Shown: positions 45,301-54,225 of the stretch, one piece after another
How the letters are laid out: every line of letters begins with the position of its first letter
Numbering within the stretch: the first letter of the stretch is position 1
Program-made: the position numbers and the translations under genes
Notes under the pieces: model-generated
The model's input: only the letters and a program-made list of their open reading frames with translations
What the model was told of the DNA's origin: nothing
Database searches by the model: none
Assembly: GCF_001644575.1 (NCBI RefSeq)
Contig: NZ_CP015596.1
Location: forward strand, 868,001-932,000
Direction of reading: 5' to 3'
Source of the DNA: Mycobacterium adipatum
GTDB taxonomy: Bacteria; Actinomycetota; Actinomycetes; Mycobacteriales; Mycobacteriaceae
DNA: 64,000 bases

Positions 45301-46202
45301 CGGTGCAGCGCGCCGTCGCCGACGCGGTCGCCGGTAAGTGGCAGCGCACCGGTCTGACATCCTGGCCCGCCGATCTGACCGAGCTGCCGCGCACCATCGA
45401 ACAGCGCAGCGGTGCGCACACGGTGCGCGGATTCCCGGCCTTCGTCGCCGCCGGGGCCACGGTGGACGTGCGGGTGTTCGCCACCGCTGCCGAACAGTCC
45501 GCGGCGATGAAACCCGGCATGCGCCGGCTGCTGCGGTTGACGGCACCCTCGCCGGTCAAGGCGGTGGAGCGCGGACTGGACACCCGGACCCGGCTCGTGT
45601 TGAACGCGAACCCCGACGGCACGCTGGCCGCCCTGCTGGAGGATTGCGCCGATGCCGCTGTCGATGCACTCTCCCGCGATATCGTGTGGACCAAAGCGGA
45701 TTTCGATGCTCTCGCGGTACGGGTGACCGGCGGTCTGGCCGCGACGACCGCCGATATCGCCGCCCGCGTGGCCAAGGTCCTGGCCGCGGCGCACGAGGCG
45801 CAGGTCGGGATACCGGACCGGCCGCCGCCGGCGCACGCGGAGGCCATCGCCGATATCCGTGGCCAGCTGGATCGGCTGCTGGACAAGGGATTCGTCACCG
45901 CCACCGGCGCCACCCGGCTGGCGGACCTGACCCGCTACCTGATGGCGATCGGGCGCCGTCTGGAGCGGCTACCGCATGCGCTCGGCGCAGACCGGGAGCG
46001 GATGGACCGGGTGCACGCCGTCGAGGACGCCTATGACGATTTGCGGCGCGCGCTGTCCCCGGCCCGCGCGGCCGGATCCGATATCGCCGATATCGGTTGG
46101 CAGATAGAGGAATTGCGGGTCAGTCTGTGGGCTCAGCAGCTGGGAACCCCACGCCCGGTCAGCGAGGCGCGGATCTACAAGGCGATCGCGGCGATCAGCT
46201 AG
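42318..46202 (+). CDS. hrpA: ATP-dependent RNA helicase HrpA
   Basis: The 1294-residue DEAH-box helicase has Walker A GATGSGKTTQ, the DEAH box in LILDEAHERS, the SAT motif (VTSATIE) and the QRAGRSGR motif VI, followed by winged-helix, OB and the long C-terminal DUF3418 region seen only in HrpA. Length is normal. HrpA acts in mRNA processing and rescue of stalled ribosomes. It is separated by a large inverted repeat from the next gene. Confidence 0.97.
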   Translation: MSVRELHARLDGLTYRDASRLGRRLKGLRGDPPGSLIEQFATAEALVLTRQAAVPEISYPDLPVTDSRAELADAITNNQVVIVAGATGSGKTTQLPKICLELGRGIRGTIGHTQPRRLAARTVAQRIADELGTPLGATVGYTVRFTDQASDSTLIKLMTDGILLAEIQRDRRLLRYDTLILDEAHERSLNIDFLLGYLRELLPRRPDLKVIVTSATIEPERFAEHFGGAPIVEVSGRTYPVEIRYRPLEVPVAASDDEDPDDPDHEIVRTEVRDPTEAIVDAIGELEAEPSGDVLVFLSGEREIRDTAEALRSLVDQGTEVLPLYARLSTAEQQKVFMPSTSRRRIVLATNVAETSLTVPGIRYVVDPGTARISRYSRRTKVQRLPIEPISQASAAQRAGRSGRTAPGICIRLYSEQDFESRPRYTDPEILRTNLAAVILQMAALKLGAIEDFPFLDPPDARSIRDGVQLLQELGAFDTAAGGGALTEVGRRLARLPLDPRIGRMILAAESENCVREVLVLAAALSIPDPRERPVDREEAARQKHARFADEHSDFISYLNLWRYLREQRKERSGSAFRRMCRDEFLHYLRIREWQDLTGQLRSIAGDLGIRESGEDADPARVHAALAAGLLSHIGLREGDSRDYTGARNTKFVLAPGSVLSKKPPRWIVVADLVETSRLFGRTAARIDPESVERMAGHLVQRTYSEPHWNAQRGAVLAFERVTLYGLPLVPRRTVNYGQIDPEVARDLFIRHALVEGDWQTRHHFFADNARLRAELEQMEERARRRDLLIGDEELFALYDARIPPEAVSARHFDAWWKKQRHKTPDLLTFTRTELLRSDAGDEHPDTWRTEDLALPLTYRFEPGAADDGVTVHIPVEVLTRIGGDGFAWQVPALREELVTALIKSLPKELRRNFVPAPDTARAILDDLNPGSGSLLTEIQRELRRRSGVVVPVEAFDLSKVPDHLRVTFAVETTDGTEMARGKDLAGLQDRLAAPVQRAVADAVAGKWQRTGLTSWPADLTELPRTIEQRSGAHTVRGFPAFVAAGATVDVRVFATAAEQSAAMKPGMRRLLRLTAPSPVKAVERGLDTRTRLVLNANPDGTLAALLEDCADAAVDALSRDIVWTKADFDALAVRVTGGLAATTADIAARVAKVLAAAHEAQVGIPDRPPPAHAEAIADIRGQLDRLLDKGFVTATGATRLADLTRYLMAIGRRLERLPHALGADRERMDRVHAVEDAYDDLRRALSPARAAGSDIADIGWQIEELRVSLWAQQLGTPRPVSEARIYKAIAAIS

Positions 46203-46210
46203 CGACGCCC

Positions 46211-46273
46211 CGCCGAAACAGCATTCCAAAAGGTGTCCACTCGCTGTTTGCCCTCTGGAATGCTGTTTCGGCG
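46211..46273. repeat. 18-bp perfect inverted repeat after hrpA
   Basis: CGCCGAAACAGCATTCCA (46211-46228) and its exact complement (46256-46273) enclose a 27-nt loop. It can act as terminator for hrpA. It also touches TATAGA (46274-46279), a -10-like box before the next gene, so it may double as a regulatory or mobile palindrome. There is no T tract. Confidence 0.7.
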
Positions 46274-46288
46274 TATAGAAAGAGAGCT

Positions 46289-47386
46289 ATGCAACGTGTT
46301 GTCATCGCCGGGCTCGGCGACACCGGGGTGCTCACGGCGCTCAAGTTGGCGAAGCGTTTCCAGGTCACCGGAATCTCGGCCAAGCCCGGACTACTCAGTG
46401 GGCAGGAACTCGGGGTGCGGGTGGCCCGTCCGCACGAGTGGGCCCGTGACTATTGGACCGGCTTCGACCGCTTCCGCGGACTGGACCGGGTGCACACCGT
46501 GCACGGCACCCTGACCGGACTCGACATGGCCGCCCGGACCGTCGCTGTCGACCGTGCCGGCGCCGTCGAGCAGGTGCCCTACGACATCCTGGTCATCTCC
46601 ACCGGCGTCACGAACGGATTCTGGCGCCGGCCGCACCTGCAGTCCGCCGCCGAGATCGACGCGGACCTGCAGGCGGTGCACCGGCGGCTGGCCGCTGCGA
46701 CGTCGATCGCGGTCATCGGGGGAGGGGCCGCGGCCGTGAGCGCGGCCGCCAACCTCGCGATCGCGCTGCCCGCCGCGCAGATCGGTCTGTACTACCCCGG
46801 CGATCATGCGCTGCCCCAGCACCATCGCCGCGTGTGGCAGCGGATCGAATCGCGGCTCACCGCATCCGGAGTGGCGCTCCATCCTGGGCACCGTGCCGTC
46901 ATCCCCGAGCACCATGACGAGATCACCGGCGAACCGGTGCACTGGAGCACCGGGCAGCCCGCGGTCACCGCCGACGCGGTGCTGTGGGCGATCGGCCGGG
47001 TCAGCCCGAACACCGGCTGGCTGCCCGCCGAGCTGCTCGACGCCGGCGGATTCGTCCGGGTCACCCCGCAGTTGCAGAGCCCGGGCCACCCGGAGATCTT
47101 CGCGATAGGCGATGTCGCGGCCACCGATCCGCTGCGCGCCTCGGCACGCAGCCGCGCCGACGGTCTGCTCGCCCGCAATATCGCGGCCTACGTCGCGGGC
47201 AAGCCGCTGCGTGCCTACCGACCGCCGAAGGCGCGCTGGGGATCGGTGCTCGGCGCCCAGGCCGACGGCCTGGAGGTGTTCGCGCCGTCCGGCCAGGCGA
47301 TCCGGTTCCCGGCCTGGTCGGTGCGCAACGTCCTGCAGCCGTGGATCGTCAAGCGGGGGATATACCGAGGCGTGCGGTCAGACTGA
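46289..47386 (+). CDS. FAD-dependent oxidoreductase (NDH-2/FSP1-like)
   Basis: The 365-residue flavoprotein has a first dinucleotide fold (VVIAGLGDTGVLTALKLA), a second with VIGGGAAAVSAAANLA, and FAIGDVAATDP near the C-terminus, as in NADH dehydrogenase type 2 and AIFM2/FSP1-like quinone reductases. The first motif is GxGDTG rather than GxGxxG-A, a variant. AAAGAGAG precedes ATG 46289. It may reduce quinones or other small acceptors. Confidence 0.82.
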   Translation: MQRVVIAGLGDTGVLTALKLAKRFQVTGISAKPGLLSGQELGVRVARPHEWARDYWTGFDRFRGLDRVHTVHGTLTGLDMAARTVAVDRAGAVEQVPYDILVISTGVTNGFWRRPHLQSAAEIDADLQAVHRRLAAATSIAVIGGGAAAVSAAANLAIALPAAQIGLYYPGDHALPQHHRRVWQRIESRLTASGVALHPGHRAVIPEHHDEITGEPVHWSTGQPAVTADAVLWAIGRVSPNTGWLPAELLDAGGFVRVTPQLQSPGHPEIFAIGDVAATDPLRASARSRADGLLARNIAAYVAGKPLRAYRPPKARWGSVLGAQADGLEVFAPSGQAIRFPAWSVRNVLQPWIVKRGIYRGVRSD

Positions 47387-47912
47387 CCAGCTGATCCAGC
47401 AGCGTGTCGAGTTCACCCGCGCGACGCTCCTGCGGGGTGAATCCGTCCGCGCCGAACTCCTGGAACAGGGACAGTGCGACCTGGGCCCGGACATCGAACA
47501 TCTGAAAGTTCGCCACGATCTGGCGCCACTGCTCGACGGCGCGCACACCGCCGTCCGCCCCGTAGGACACGAACCCGACCGCCTTGCCGGTCCATTCGGG
47601 TCCCAGACTGTCGACCGCGTTCTTCAGCGCACCGGGCACACCGTGGTTGTACTCGGGGGTGACGAAGACGAATCCCTTGCAGGCATCGATCGCCCGGCTC
47701 CACCGCCGTACGCTCTCCGAGTCGTAGTCACGGTTCGCCGCTGCTGGCGGCAGCGGCGCGGTCAGCAGGGGAACGTCGAACTCCTTGAGGTCGATGACCT
47801 CGAATTCGGTGGCGTCCCGGCGTGCCGCCCGCTCGGCGACCCACTGCGCGACGGAGGCGCCCACGCGGCCCTCCCGTATCGATCCGATGATGATGCCGAT
47901 GGTCATATTCAC
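47349..47912 (-). CDS. NADPH-dependent FMN reductase
   Basis: The 187-residue flavodoxin-like protein has GIIIGSIREGRVG for FMN phosphate binding and TPEYNHGVPGALKNAVDSL, the family signature. Such enzymes reduce FMN, quinones, chromate or azo compounds. GTG 47912 and ATG 47906 are both usable, with AGGGAG upstream. It is convergent with the NDH-2-like gene, overlapping by 38 bp. Confidence 0.92.
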   Translation of the reverse strand: MNMTIGIIIGSIREGRVGASVAQWVAERAARRDATEFEVIDLKEFDVPLLTAPLPPAAANRDYDSESVRRWSRAIDACKGFVFVTPEYNHGVPGALKNAVDSLGPEWTGKAVGFVSYGADGGVRAVEQWRQIVANFQMFDVRAQVALSLFQEFGADGFTPQERRAGELDTLLDQLVSLTARLGISPA

Positions 47913-48006
47913 GTTCTCCCTTCGGTAGGTGCATCGTCTGCCGTCGGCCCAAGTCTTCCCGAAGCGCGCCGATATCTACCGTCGTCGATACGGTACGGTC
48001 GGCGGT

Positions 48007-49230
48007 ATGAGCAAGGTCATGGAGGGCGTGCGCGTCCTGGAGGTCGCACAGTTCACCTTCGTCCCCGCCGCCGGCGCCATCCTCGCCGACTGGGGTGCCG
48101 ATGTCATCAAGGTCGAACATCCGGTGCGCGGCGACACCCAGCGCGGGTTCATCAACATGGGCGGGTTCGCGCTCGACCCGAACCGCCATCCCCTCATCGA
48201 GCACCCCAACCGCGGTAAACGCAGCGTCGGCGTCGACGTCTCCACCCCGGGCGGCCAGGAGGTGCTCTACGAGATCGCCAAGACCGCCGACGTGTTCCTG
48301 ACCAACTATCTGCCTGCCCAGCGGCAGAAGAACAAATTCGACATCGAGCACATCCGGGCGGTCAACCCGAACATCATCTACGCCCGTGGCAGCGCCTACG
48401 GCGACAAGGGTGCCGAACGCGACACCGGCGGCTTCGACGGCACCGCGTTCTGGACCCGCAGCGGTGTCGGGCACGCACTGACCCCCGAAGAACTCGGCGG
48501 CGCACTCTCGCAGGGCATCCCGGCCTTCGGTGACTCGATCGGCGGGATGAACATCGCCGGTGGCATCGCCGCGGCGCTGTTCCACCGCGAGCGCACCGGC
48601 GAGCCCTCCGAGATCGATGTCTCCCTGCTGAGCACGGCATGGTGGGCGGCCGGCGCCAGCGTCACCCAGGGCATGGAGACCGGCGAGACCATGCGCTCGG
48701 TGATGCCCAATTCCGTTGGCCCGACGGTCAACCCGTTCCTGGGCAACTACCTGACCTCCGACGGTGGCACCATCAACCTGTGCATCGTCAGCCCGACCGG
48801 GTATATCCGGGACGCCTTCGAGCACCTGGGACTGCCGGAGCTGGCCGACGATCCGCGTTTCTGCGACGTGCTCCCGCTGATCGAGAATGCCGCGGCCGCC
48901 GTCGAACTGATCACCGAATCGGTGCGCAGCAGACCGTTCGACTACTGGCGCGAGCACCTCAAGACCATGAAGGGTCAGTGGGCGCCGTTCCAGAGCCTGG
49001 TGGACCTTGGCCACGACGATCAGGCGCTGGCCAACGACATGGTCGCCGAGGTCGAGGGCGCCGATGGCCGACCGTTCAAGGTGGTCCGCGGGCCGGTCCA
49101 GTTCAACCACGAACCGCTGCAGACCACCCGCGCGCCGCAGGCCTCCGAGCACACCGAGCTGGTGTTGATGGAGATCGGCCTGGAATGGGATCGCATCGAG
49201 GAGCTCAAGGACGCCGGCGCGATAGCCTGA
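48007..49230 (+). CDS. CaiB/BaiF (class III) CoA-transferase
   Basis: The 407-residue protein has the family start GVRVLEVAQFTFVPAAGAILADWGADVIKVEHP, RSVGVDVSTPGGQEVLYEI and RDTGGFDGTAFWTRSG with the catalytic aspartate region. It moves CoA between carboxylic acids, often for steroid or aromatic side chains. TACGGT lies 7 nt before ATG 48007 (leaderless). It faces two acyl-CoA dehydrogenase genes, so it likely activates their substrate. Confidence 0.93.
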   Translation: MSKVMEGVRVLEVAQFTFVPAAGAILADWGADVIKVEHPVRGDTQRGFINMGGFALDPNRHPLIEHPNRGKRSVGVDVSTPGGQEVLYEIAKTADVFLTNYLPAQRQKNKFDIEHIRAVNPNIIYARGSAYGDKGAERDTGGFDGTAFWTRSGVGHALTPEELGGALSQGIPAFGDSIGGMNIAGGIAAALFHRERTGEPSEIDVSLLSTAWWAAGASVTQGMETGETMRSVMPNSVGPTVNPFLGNYLTSDGGTINLCIVSPTGYIRDAFEHLGLPELADDPRFCDVLPLIENAAAAVELITESVRSRPFDYWREHLKTMKGQWAPFQSLVDLGHDDQALANDMVAEVEGADGRPFKVVRGPVQFNHEPLQTTRAPQASEHTELVLMEIGLEWDRIEELKDAGAIA

Positions 49231-49231
49231 G

Positions 49232-50413
49232 CTACCCGGTAGCCACCCGTGGCGCGCGGTCGGCCGGCGCGGTGTCGAGCACCATCCGGGCCACCCGGTC
49301 ACGGTGAGCCTCGGCACTACCCAGCAAGGCGGCATCGGTGGTGGCCCGTTTGAAGTACAGGTGCGCCTGGTGCTCCCAGGTGAAGCCGATCCCGCCGTGC
49401 ACCTGGATGGTGTCGGTGGCGATGCGGGAGAACGCCGTCGAGGACAGCGCCTGCGCGATGGCGGTCGCCAGCGCCGGGTCGTCGGAGCCGTCGCTGAGTG
49501 CCCACACCGCGTGATAGGTGGCCGAGCGGGCATGCTCCAGATCGACCATGCCCTCCGCCAGCCGGTGCTTGACGGCCTGGAAGGACCCGATCGGGCGTCC
49601 GAACTGCAGCCGTGACTTCGCGTACTCCACCGACAGACCCAGCAGATGCTGTGCGGCACCGATCTGTTCGGCCGCCAGCAGCGCCGAGCCGATCTGCAGC
49701 GCGTGGGTGATCACCCGGTCGGCCTCATCGGCGCCGGCCAGTAGCCGGGCCGGCGCATCGGACAGCTCGATGGTGGCCTGCGGCCGGGTGAGGTCGAGGG
49801 TGACCAACGGCGTGCGGTGCACGCCGGGGCCGTTGGCGTCCACGGCATACAGGGCCACACCCTCGGGACCCATTGCGGCGACCAGCAACTCGTCGGCTGC
49901 GTCGGCATCGACCACCCGCGCGACGGCGCCGGTGAGACTATCGGAACCGGTCACGGTGACCGCGGCCGCGTCGAAGGCGCCCGCAGAGTCGGGGACCGCG
50001 AACGCCGCGGTGCGGGTGCCCTCGACCAGGGCGCCCAGCAGCTCGTCACGGTCGTCGCCGCCGGACGCGGCGACCAACGCGGGAATGGCGAGGAACACCG
50101 TGCCGAACAGCGGCCCGGTTGCCAAGGCGGCGCCCAGTTCTTCGACCGCGATGGCCTGGTCGACCAGGGTGCCGCCGACGCCACCATCGCTCTCGGGCAC
50201 CGACAGACCCAGCACTCCGAGCTCGGAACCCAACCGCTGCCAGACCCTCCGATCGAAGCGCGGCTCGGACTCCATCTGGATGCGGGCCTTGGCCTCACCG
50301 AAGTGCTCGGCGCTGAACTTGCGCACCGCATCCCGGAGTTGGGCCTGCTCGGACGTGAACACGAACTCACTCTCAGCCAGCCTGTCGGGCTGATCCGTAA
50401 ACTCCTCAGCCAC
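49232..50413 (-). CDS. Acyl-CoA dehydrogenase, subunit-like (FadE type) A
   Basis: The 393-residue flavoprotein has an N-terminal helical domain, a reduced middle domain and a C-terminal region with RLQFGRPIGSFQAVKHRLAEG and HGGIGFTWEHQAHLYFKR. It resembles the smaller-divergence partner of heteromeric mycobacterial acyl-CoA dehydrogenases. GTG 50413 overlaps the upstream fadE stop by 8 bp and has AAGGAGA 7 nt before it, indicating coupled synthesis. The stop is 2 bp from that of the convergent CoA-transferase. Confidence 0.9.
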   Translation of the reverse strand: MAEEFTDQPDRLAESEFVFTSEQAQLRDAVRKFSAEHFGEAKARIQMESEPRFDRRVWQRLGSELGVLGLSVPESDGGVGGTLVDQAIAVEELGAALATGPLFGTVFLAIPALVAASGGDDRDELLGALVEGTRTAAFAVPDSAGAFDAAAVTVTGSDSLTGAVARVVDADAADELLVAAMGPEGVALYAVDANGPGVHRTPLVTLDLTRPQATIELSDAPARLLAGADEADRVITHALQIGSALLAAEQIGAAQHLLGLSVEYAKSRLQFGRPIGSFQAVKHRLAEGMVDLEHARSATYHAVWALSDGSDDPALATAIAQALSSTAFSRIATDTIQVHGGIGFTWEHQAHLYFKRATTDAALLGSAEAHRDRVARMVLDTAPADRAPRVATG

Positions 50414-51599
50414 GCGGGATCTCCTTCCACGGCATACCGGCATCGGCCCGCAGATCGCCGGGCAGGCCCAGGATCCGCTCGGCCAGGATGTTGCGCATCA
50501 CTTCCGATGTCCCGCCTTCGATGGTGTTGGCCTTGCTGCGCAGGAAGCGCTGCTGGATGGGCCCCCGCCAATCCGTCTCATCGTCACTGTCGTGCATCCC
50601 GTAGCCGTGATACAAAATGCCCTCGGCGCCGAGCAGATCCATGCACCACGTGTAGATGTGCTGGTTGAGTTCGGCGCCGACCAGCTTGCCGATCGATCCC
50701 TCCGGGCCCGGCCCGCCGACGGTGGCGGTGGCGCGCGAGCGCTGTGCGGTGAGCCGCTGGGCCTCCGAACGCAGCCACAGCTGGGTGAGCCGGTCCCGCA
50801 GCACCGGGGTCTGCAGATCCGGCCGCGAGGCCCACAGCCCGACGGCTTCGGCGATGGTGCCCGCGCCGCGCCTGGCACCGCTGCCGCCGAGCGCACTGCG
50901 CTCGTTCATCAACGTCGTCATCGCCACACCCCAGCCGTTGCCGACCTCACCGAGTCGGTGTGCATCGGGGATGCGGGCGTCGGTCATGTAGACCTCGTTG
51001 AATTCGGCCTGTCCGGTGAGCTGGCGCAGCGGCCGCGTCTCGACGCCGGGGGCGTGCATGTCCAGCACGAAGTACGTCAGCCCCTTGTGCTTGGCCACAT
51101 CGGGATTCGTGCGCGCCAGCAGCAGCCCCCACCGCGCCCGGTGGGCCAGGCTGGTCCACACCTTCTGTCCGTTGATCACCCAGTCGTCCCCGTCGCGGAC
51201 CGCCGACGTGGCCAGGCCGGCCAGATCGGATCCCGCGCCGGGCTCGGAGAACAACTGACACCAGATGTCCTCGGTGCTGGCCAGCGGCCGCAGCCAGAAT
51301 TTCTTGAGCTCCTCGGACTGCGCGTGTTCGCGCACCGTCGGCGCGGCCATCCCGTAGCCCATCGGATTGAGCCCCAGCGGCATCGGACCACCGGCGCCCT
51401 GCAGGATGCCGTCCGCGACGGCCTGCAGCCCGCGGGAGACCCCCAGACCACCGAGTCCCACCGGGAAGTGCACCCAGGACAGTCCCGCGTCATAGCTGGC
51501 CGTCAGGAACTCCGGGATGGGGACCTTCTTGGGGTCATGCTCCGCCACAACCTGCCGGGCCAGTTCGGCGACCCGGTCCGCATCGGCTTTCGCGCTCAT
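50406..51599 (-). CDS. Acyl-CoA dehydrogenase, subunit-like (FadE type) B
   Basis: The 397-residue enzyme has LFSEPGAGSDLAGLATSAVRDGDDWVINGQKVWTS (FAD/substrate motif) and NTIEGGTSEVMRNILAERILGLP near the C-terminus, both conventional. With its coupled partner it probably forms an alpha2beta2 enzyme like those acting on steroid or branched side-chain CoA thioesters. ATG 51599 is preceded by TATGGT 6 nt upstream (leaderless). Confidence 0.93.
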   Translation of the reverse strand: MSAKADADRVAELARQVVAEHDPKKVPIPEFLTASYDAGLSWVHFPVGLGGLGVSRGLQAVADGILQGAGGPMPLGLNPMGYGMAAPTVREHAQSEELKKFWLRPLASTEDIWCQLFSEPGAGSDLAGLATSAVRDGDDWVINGQKVWTSLAHRARWGLLLARTNPDVAKHKGLTYFVLDMHAPGVETRPLRQLTGQAEFNEVYMTDARIPDAHRLGEVGNGWGVAMTTLMNERSALGGSGARRGAGTIAEAVGLWASRPDLQTPVLRDRLTQLWLRSEAQRLTAQRSRATATVGGPGPEGSIGKLVGAELNQHIYTWCMDLLGAEGILYHGYGMHDSDDETDWRGPIQQRFLRSKANTIEGGTSEVMRNILAERILGLPGDLRADAGMPWKEIPRG

Positions 51600-51670
51600 C
51601 CCGCCACCATAGGGAAGAGTGATCGACGTCACGTAGGCGGGTCTACCAACCGGTGGGGCAGGATGTGTCC

Positions 51671-52090
51671 ATGCACGTCACAGCGAACGCCACCGTCAAC
51701 GCCCCGATCGACACGGTGTGGGCCACCCTCACCGATCACGTCGGGATGGCCAGCTGGGGTCCGGGGGTCAGTGTCAGCCTCGGCAAGCCCGGCACCCCCG
51801 ATCCGAACGGGCTCGGCGCGGTTCGACGGATCAGCACCCCCGGCCCCGGACCGGACATCGTCGAAGAGGTGGTCACCTTCGATGCGCCGCATCTGTTCGG
51901 GTACAAGGCGCTTTCGGGTACTCCGTTCCCCGGCTACACCGGTGAAGTGCGACTGACGGAGGCGGGAACCGGCACCCGCATCGAGTACACGATCGCGTCG
52001 ACGGCGTCGTTCCCGCTGGTGAAGCTGCCGCTCGCGGCGATCGCGCAGGTCCTGCTGCGATTGCTGGTGCGGGCCGCCACGCGCGCCTGA
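51671..52090 (+). CDS. SRPBCC-family protein (polyketide cyclase/START-like)
   Basis: The 139-residue protein starts with VTANATVNAPIDTVWATLTDH and has the hydrophobic-cavity pattern of the SRPBCC fold. It would bind a lipid or hydrophobic ligand. It diverges from the fadE operon with a 71-bp spacer. The function is not further defined. Confidence 0.85.
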   Translation: MHVTANATVNAPIDTVWATLTDHVGMASWGPGVSVSLGKPGTPDPNGLGAVRRISTPGPGPDIVEEVVTFDAPHLFGYKALSGTPFPGYTGEVRLTEAGTGTRIEYTIASTASFPLVKLPLAAIAQVLLRLLVRAATRA

Positions 52091-52360
52091 CCGACCAGCC
52101 GAGCGCCGCGACCGTCACCTCGATCACGGTCGCAGGCTGCGCGCACGCTGCGACATTCATTGCACCGCAGACAGTTCGGTAGGCATCCCGCAGGGTGCTC
52201 CCTGCGCCCGCCCTCCAGCATCGAATCCCCGAACCGATGTGTCTGAAAAGACATAACCATCGGCATGGGTGTGTAACTGGCGACATTGCCTCGTCGGTCG
52301 GATCACGAGCATCGTGTCCTCGTGATCACCGTCACAACACACCGTTCGAGGAGAGTGCCG
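52091..52360. promoter_or_regulatory. Leader of the ABC importer operon with inverted repeat
   Basis: No gene is evident. GATCACGAG (52301-52309) and CTCGTGATC (52319-52327) form a perfect 9-bp inverted repeat 34 bp before the first start, a likely operator or leader hairpin. No known riboswitch was recognised. Confidence 0.45.
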
Positions 52361-53398
52361 ATGCGCCGAACCGCCAAAGCTCTGGTGGCCCTGATGACCG
52401 CCGCGTTCCTGGTGTCGACCACGGCATGCTCGGCGGGCCTCGGCGGCCCCGCATCGTCGCGGTCCGCTCAGGACGGTGTCATCCGATTCACCTTCGCACC
52501 CGACCCGATCTGGGACTACATGCACGACGCCGGCATCGTCGACGAGTGGCAGCGCGAGACCGGCTACACCATCGAGACCAGCGCCACCTGGGACGAATTC
52601 GGCCTCTTCGCCGGCGGGCACGCCGACATCATCTCCTCGGCCTCCTTCGAGGTGCCCGGCCTGGAGGAACAGACCCGGCGCGAGACCGTCATCATCGGGC
52701 GCTACAACGCCGAACGCAGCCGCATCATGGTCCGCGCCGACGACCCCGCACAGAACCTGGAAGACCTGCGCGGCCGACGACTCGGGGTGTTCACCACGGT
52801 CTCGGGCACGCTGGTGTGGAGTGGACTGGTCAAACAGATGCACGATATGCAGCTGCTCGACGGAGACTTCGACATCGTGGTCGCCGACATCCAGAACCTG
52901 TCGAACCTGTTGGCGCGCGGCGAGATTGACGCCTGCATCTGCTATCCGGACCTGTCCGCCCGGGAGCTGCGCAACGGGGCGGTGCGACCGCTGTATGACG
53001 GCAAGTCCTCGGCGGACCTGTTCGCCGAACTCAATGCGCCGGGCCACGACGGCCCGATGGGCAACGTGTTCGTCGCCCGCAAGGACTGGGTCGACGGCCA
53101 TCCCGGTGAGGTGTCGGCATTCCTGGACCTGTGGGACCGCGGCCTACGGGAATGGCAGACCCATCGCGACGTGATGATCGAGCGCTACCCGCAGCACTTC
53201 GCCGTCGCCACCGTCGAGGACATCGAGTTCATGAAGGACTATGTGGCCGCACATGACTGGGTGGTCGACGAGGTGCGTTTCGACCAGAAATGGGCCGACG
53301 ACGAGAGTTCGATCTTCGACCTGATGCGCACCACCGGCGTGATCGGCGACGAGATCACCGACCCGAAGTTCCTGCCAGCAGAAGGAGTCCACCAGTGA
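52361..53398 (+). CDS. ABC importer substrate-binding lipoprotein (SsuA/TauA-like)
   Basis: The 345-residue precursor has a signal peptide with lipobox TTAC (cysteine about 23), then a periplasmic-binding fold of the nitrate/taurine/sulfonate class (FTFAPDPIWDYMHDAG, then NAERSRIMVRADDP and ENLEDLRGRRLGV-like). GAGGAGAG lies 5 nt before ATG 52361. It delivers the substrate to the two permeases and ATPase encoded next, with which it is coupled (GTGA overlap). The ligand is unknown. Confidence 0.9.
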   Translation: MRRTAKALVALMTAAFLVSTTACSAGLGGPASSRSAQDGVIRFTFAPDPIWDYMHDAGIVDEWQRETGYTIETSATWDEFGLFAGGHADIISSASFEVPGLEEQTRRETVIIGRYNAERSRIMVRADDPAQNLEDLRGRRLGVFTTVSGTLVWSGLVKQMHDMQLLDGDFDIVVADIQNLSNLLARGEIDACICYPDLSARELRNGAVRPLYDGKSSADLFAELNAPGHDGPMGNVFVARKDWVDGHPGEVSAFLDLWDRGLREWQTHRDVMIERYPQHFAVATVEDIEFMKDYVAAHDWVVDEVRFDQKWADDESSIFDLMRTTGVIGDEITDPKFLPAEGVHQ

Positions 53399-54225
53399 CC
53401 CAGACCATCACGGCCCGGCCGGCCGAGCGCGAACCGCGCGACAAGCCGTCACGCGCCGCCGTCCCCCGCCCCTGGGGTAGCCGCCGCTGGCTGGTGTCCG
53501 GGCTGGCACTGATCGCCGCGGTCGGACTGTGGGCGCTGGCCGCCGTCATCGTCGACGACCCCATCCTGCCGAACCCCGCCGACGTCGCCGACCGCGTGCT
53601 CGCGATCATCGTCTCCGGTGCGGCGGTGACCAACTTCGCGGCCAGCATCTGCAAGATCGCCGCCGGTTTTGCCATCGCCATGGTGGCCGGGTTGATCATC
53701 GGATTCGCCATGGGCCGTTCGACGTTCATGACGTCCTACTTCTCGCTGCCGTTGTTCGTGCTCGGCAACATGCCCGGTCTGACCTATGCGGTCTTCGGCC
53801 TGCTGATCTTCGGGGTGGGCGCCGGCGGGCCGATCGTGGTCTCCGCGCTGGTGGCCACCCCGTTCATCGCGATCAACGTGGCCGAGGGGGTGCGGTCGGT
53901 GGACGGCAACCTGCTGGCGATGTGCCATGCCTTCGAGCGCCGGCGGTCCGATATTCTGCGACACCTCTACCTGCCGGCGGTCACGACCTTCGTATTCGCC
54001 GGTGTACGTTACGGATTCGCGATGGCATGGAAGGTCGAGGCGCTCACCGAGGTGTTCGGCGCCAGTAGCGGCGTCGGGTTCATGATCCGCAAGGCCTATC
54101 AGGAGTTCCAGGTCGGCGACATGCTCGCCTGGACCGCGCTGTTCATCGTCGCCATGGTGCTGATCGAGCGCGCGCTGGCCCATCTGGAGAGCCGTTTCTT
54201 CGCCTGGCGGAAGGAAATCGCATGA
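53395..54225 (+). CDS. ABC importer permease (SsuC-like) 1
   Basis: The 276-residue protein has about six membrane helices and the EAA-type loop VDGNLLAMCHAFERRRSDILRHLYLPAV that docks on the ATPase. GTG 53395 overlaps the lipoprotein stop and has AAGGAG upstream. It pairs with the next permease, so the channel is a heterodimer, unlike the homodimer of the classical SsuC system. Confidence 0.92.
   Translation: MTQTITARPAEREPRDKPSRAAVPRPWGSRRWLVSGLALIAAVGLWALAAVIVDDPILPNPADVADRVLAIIVSGAAVTNFAASICKIAAGFAIAMVAGLIIGFAMGRSTFMTSYFSLPLFVLGNMPGLTYAVFGLLIFGVGAGGPIVVSALVATPFIAINVAEGVRSVDGNLLAMCHAFERRRSDILRHLYLPAVTTFVFAGVRYGFAMAWKVEALTEVFGASSGVGFMIRKAYQEFQVGDMLAWTALFIVAMVLIERALAHLESRFFAWRKEIA

Noticed and set aside
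52091..52360. Riboswitch (TPP, SAM or cobalamin) before the importer operon
   Set aside because: No conserved core of these classes could be found; only a simple inverted repeat is visible.
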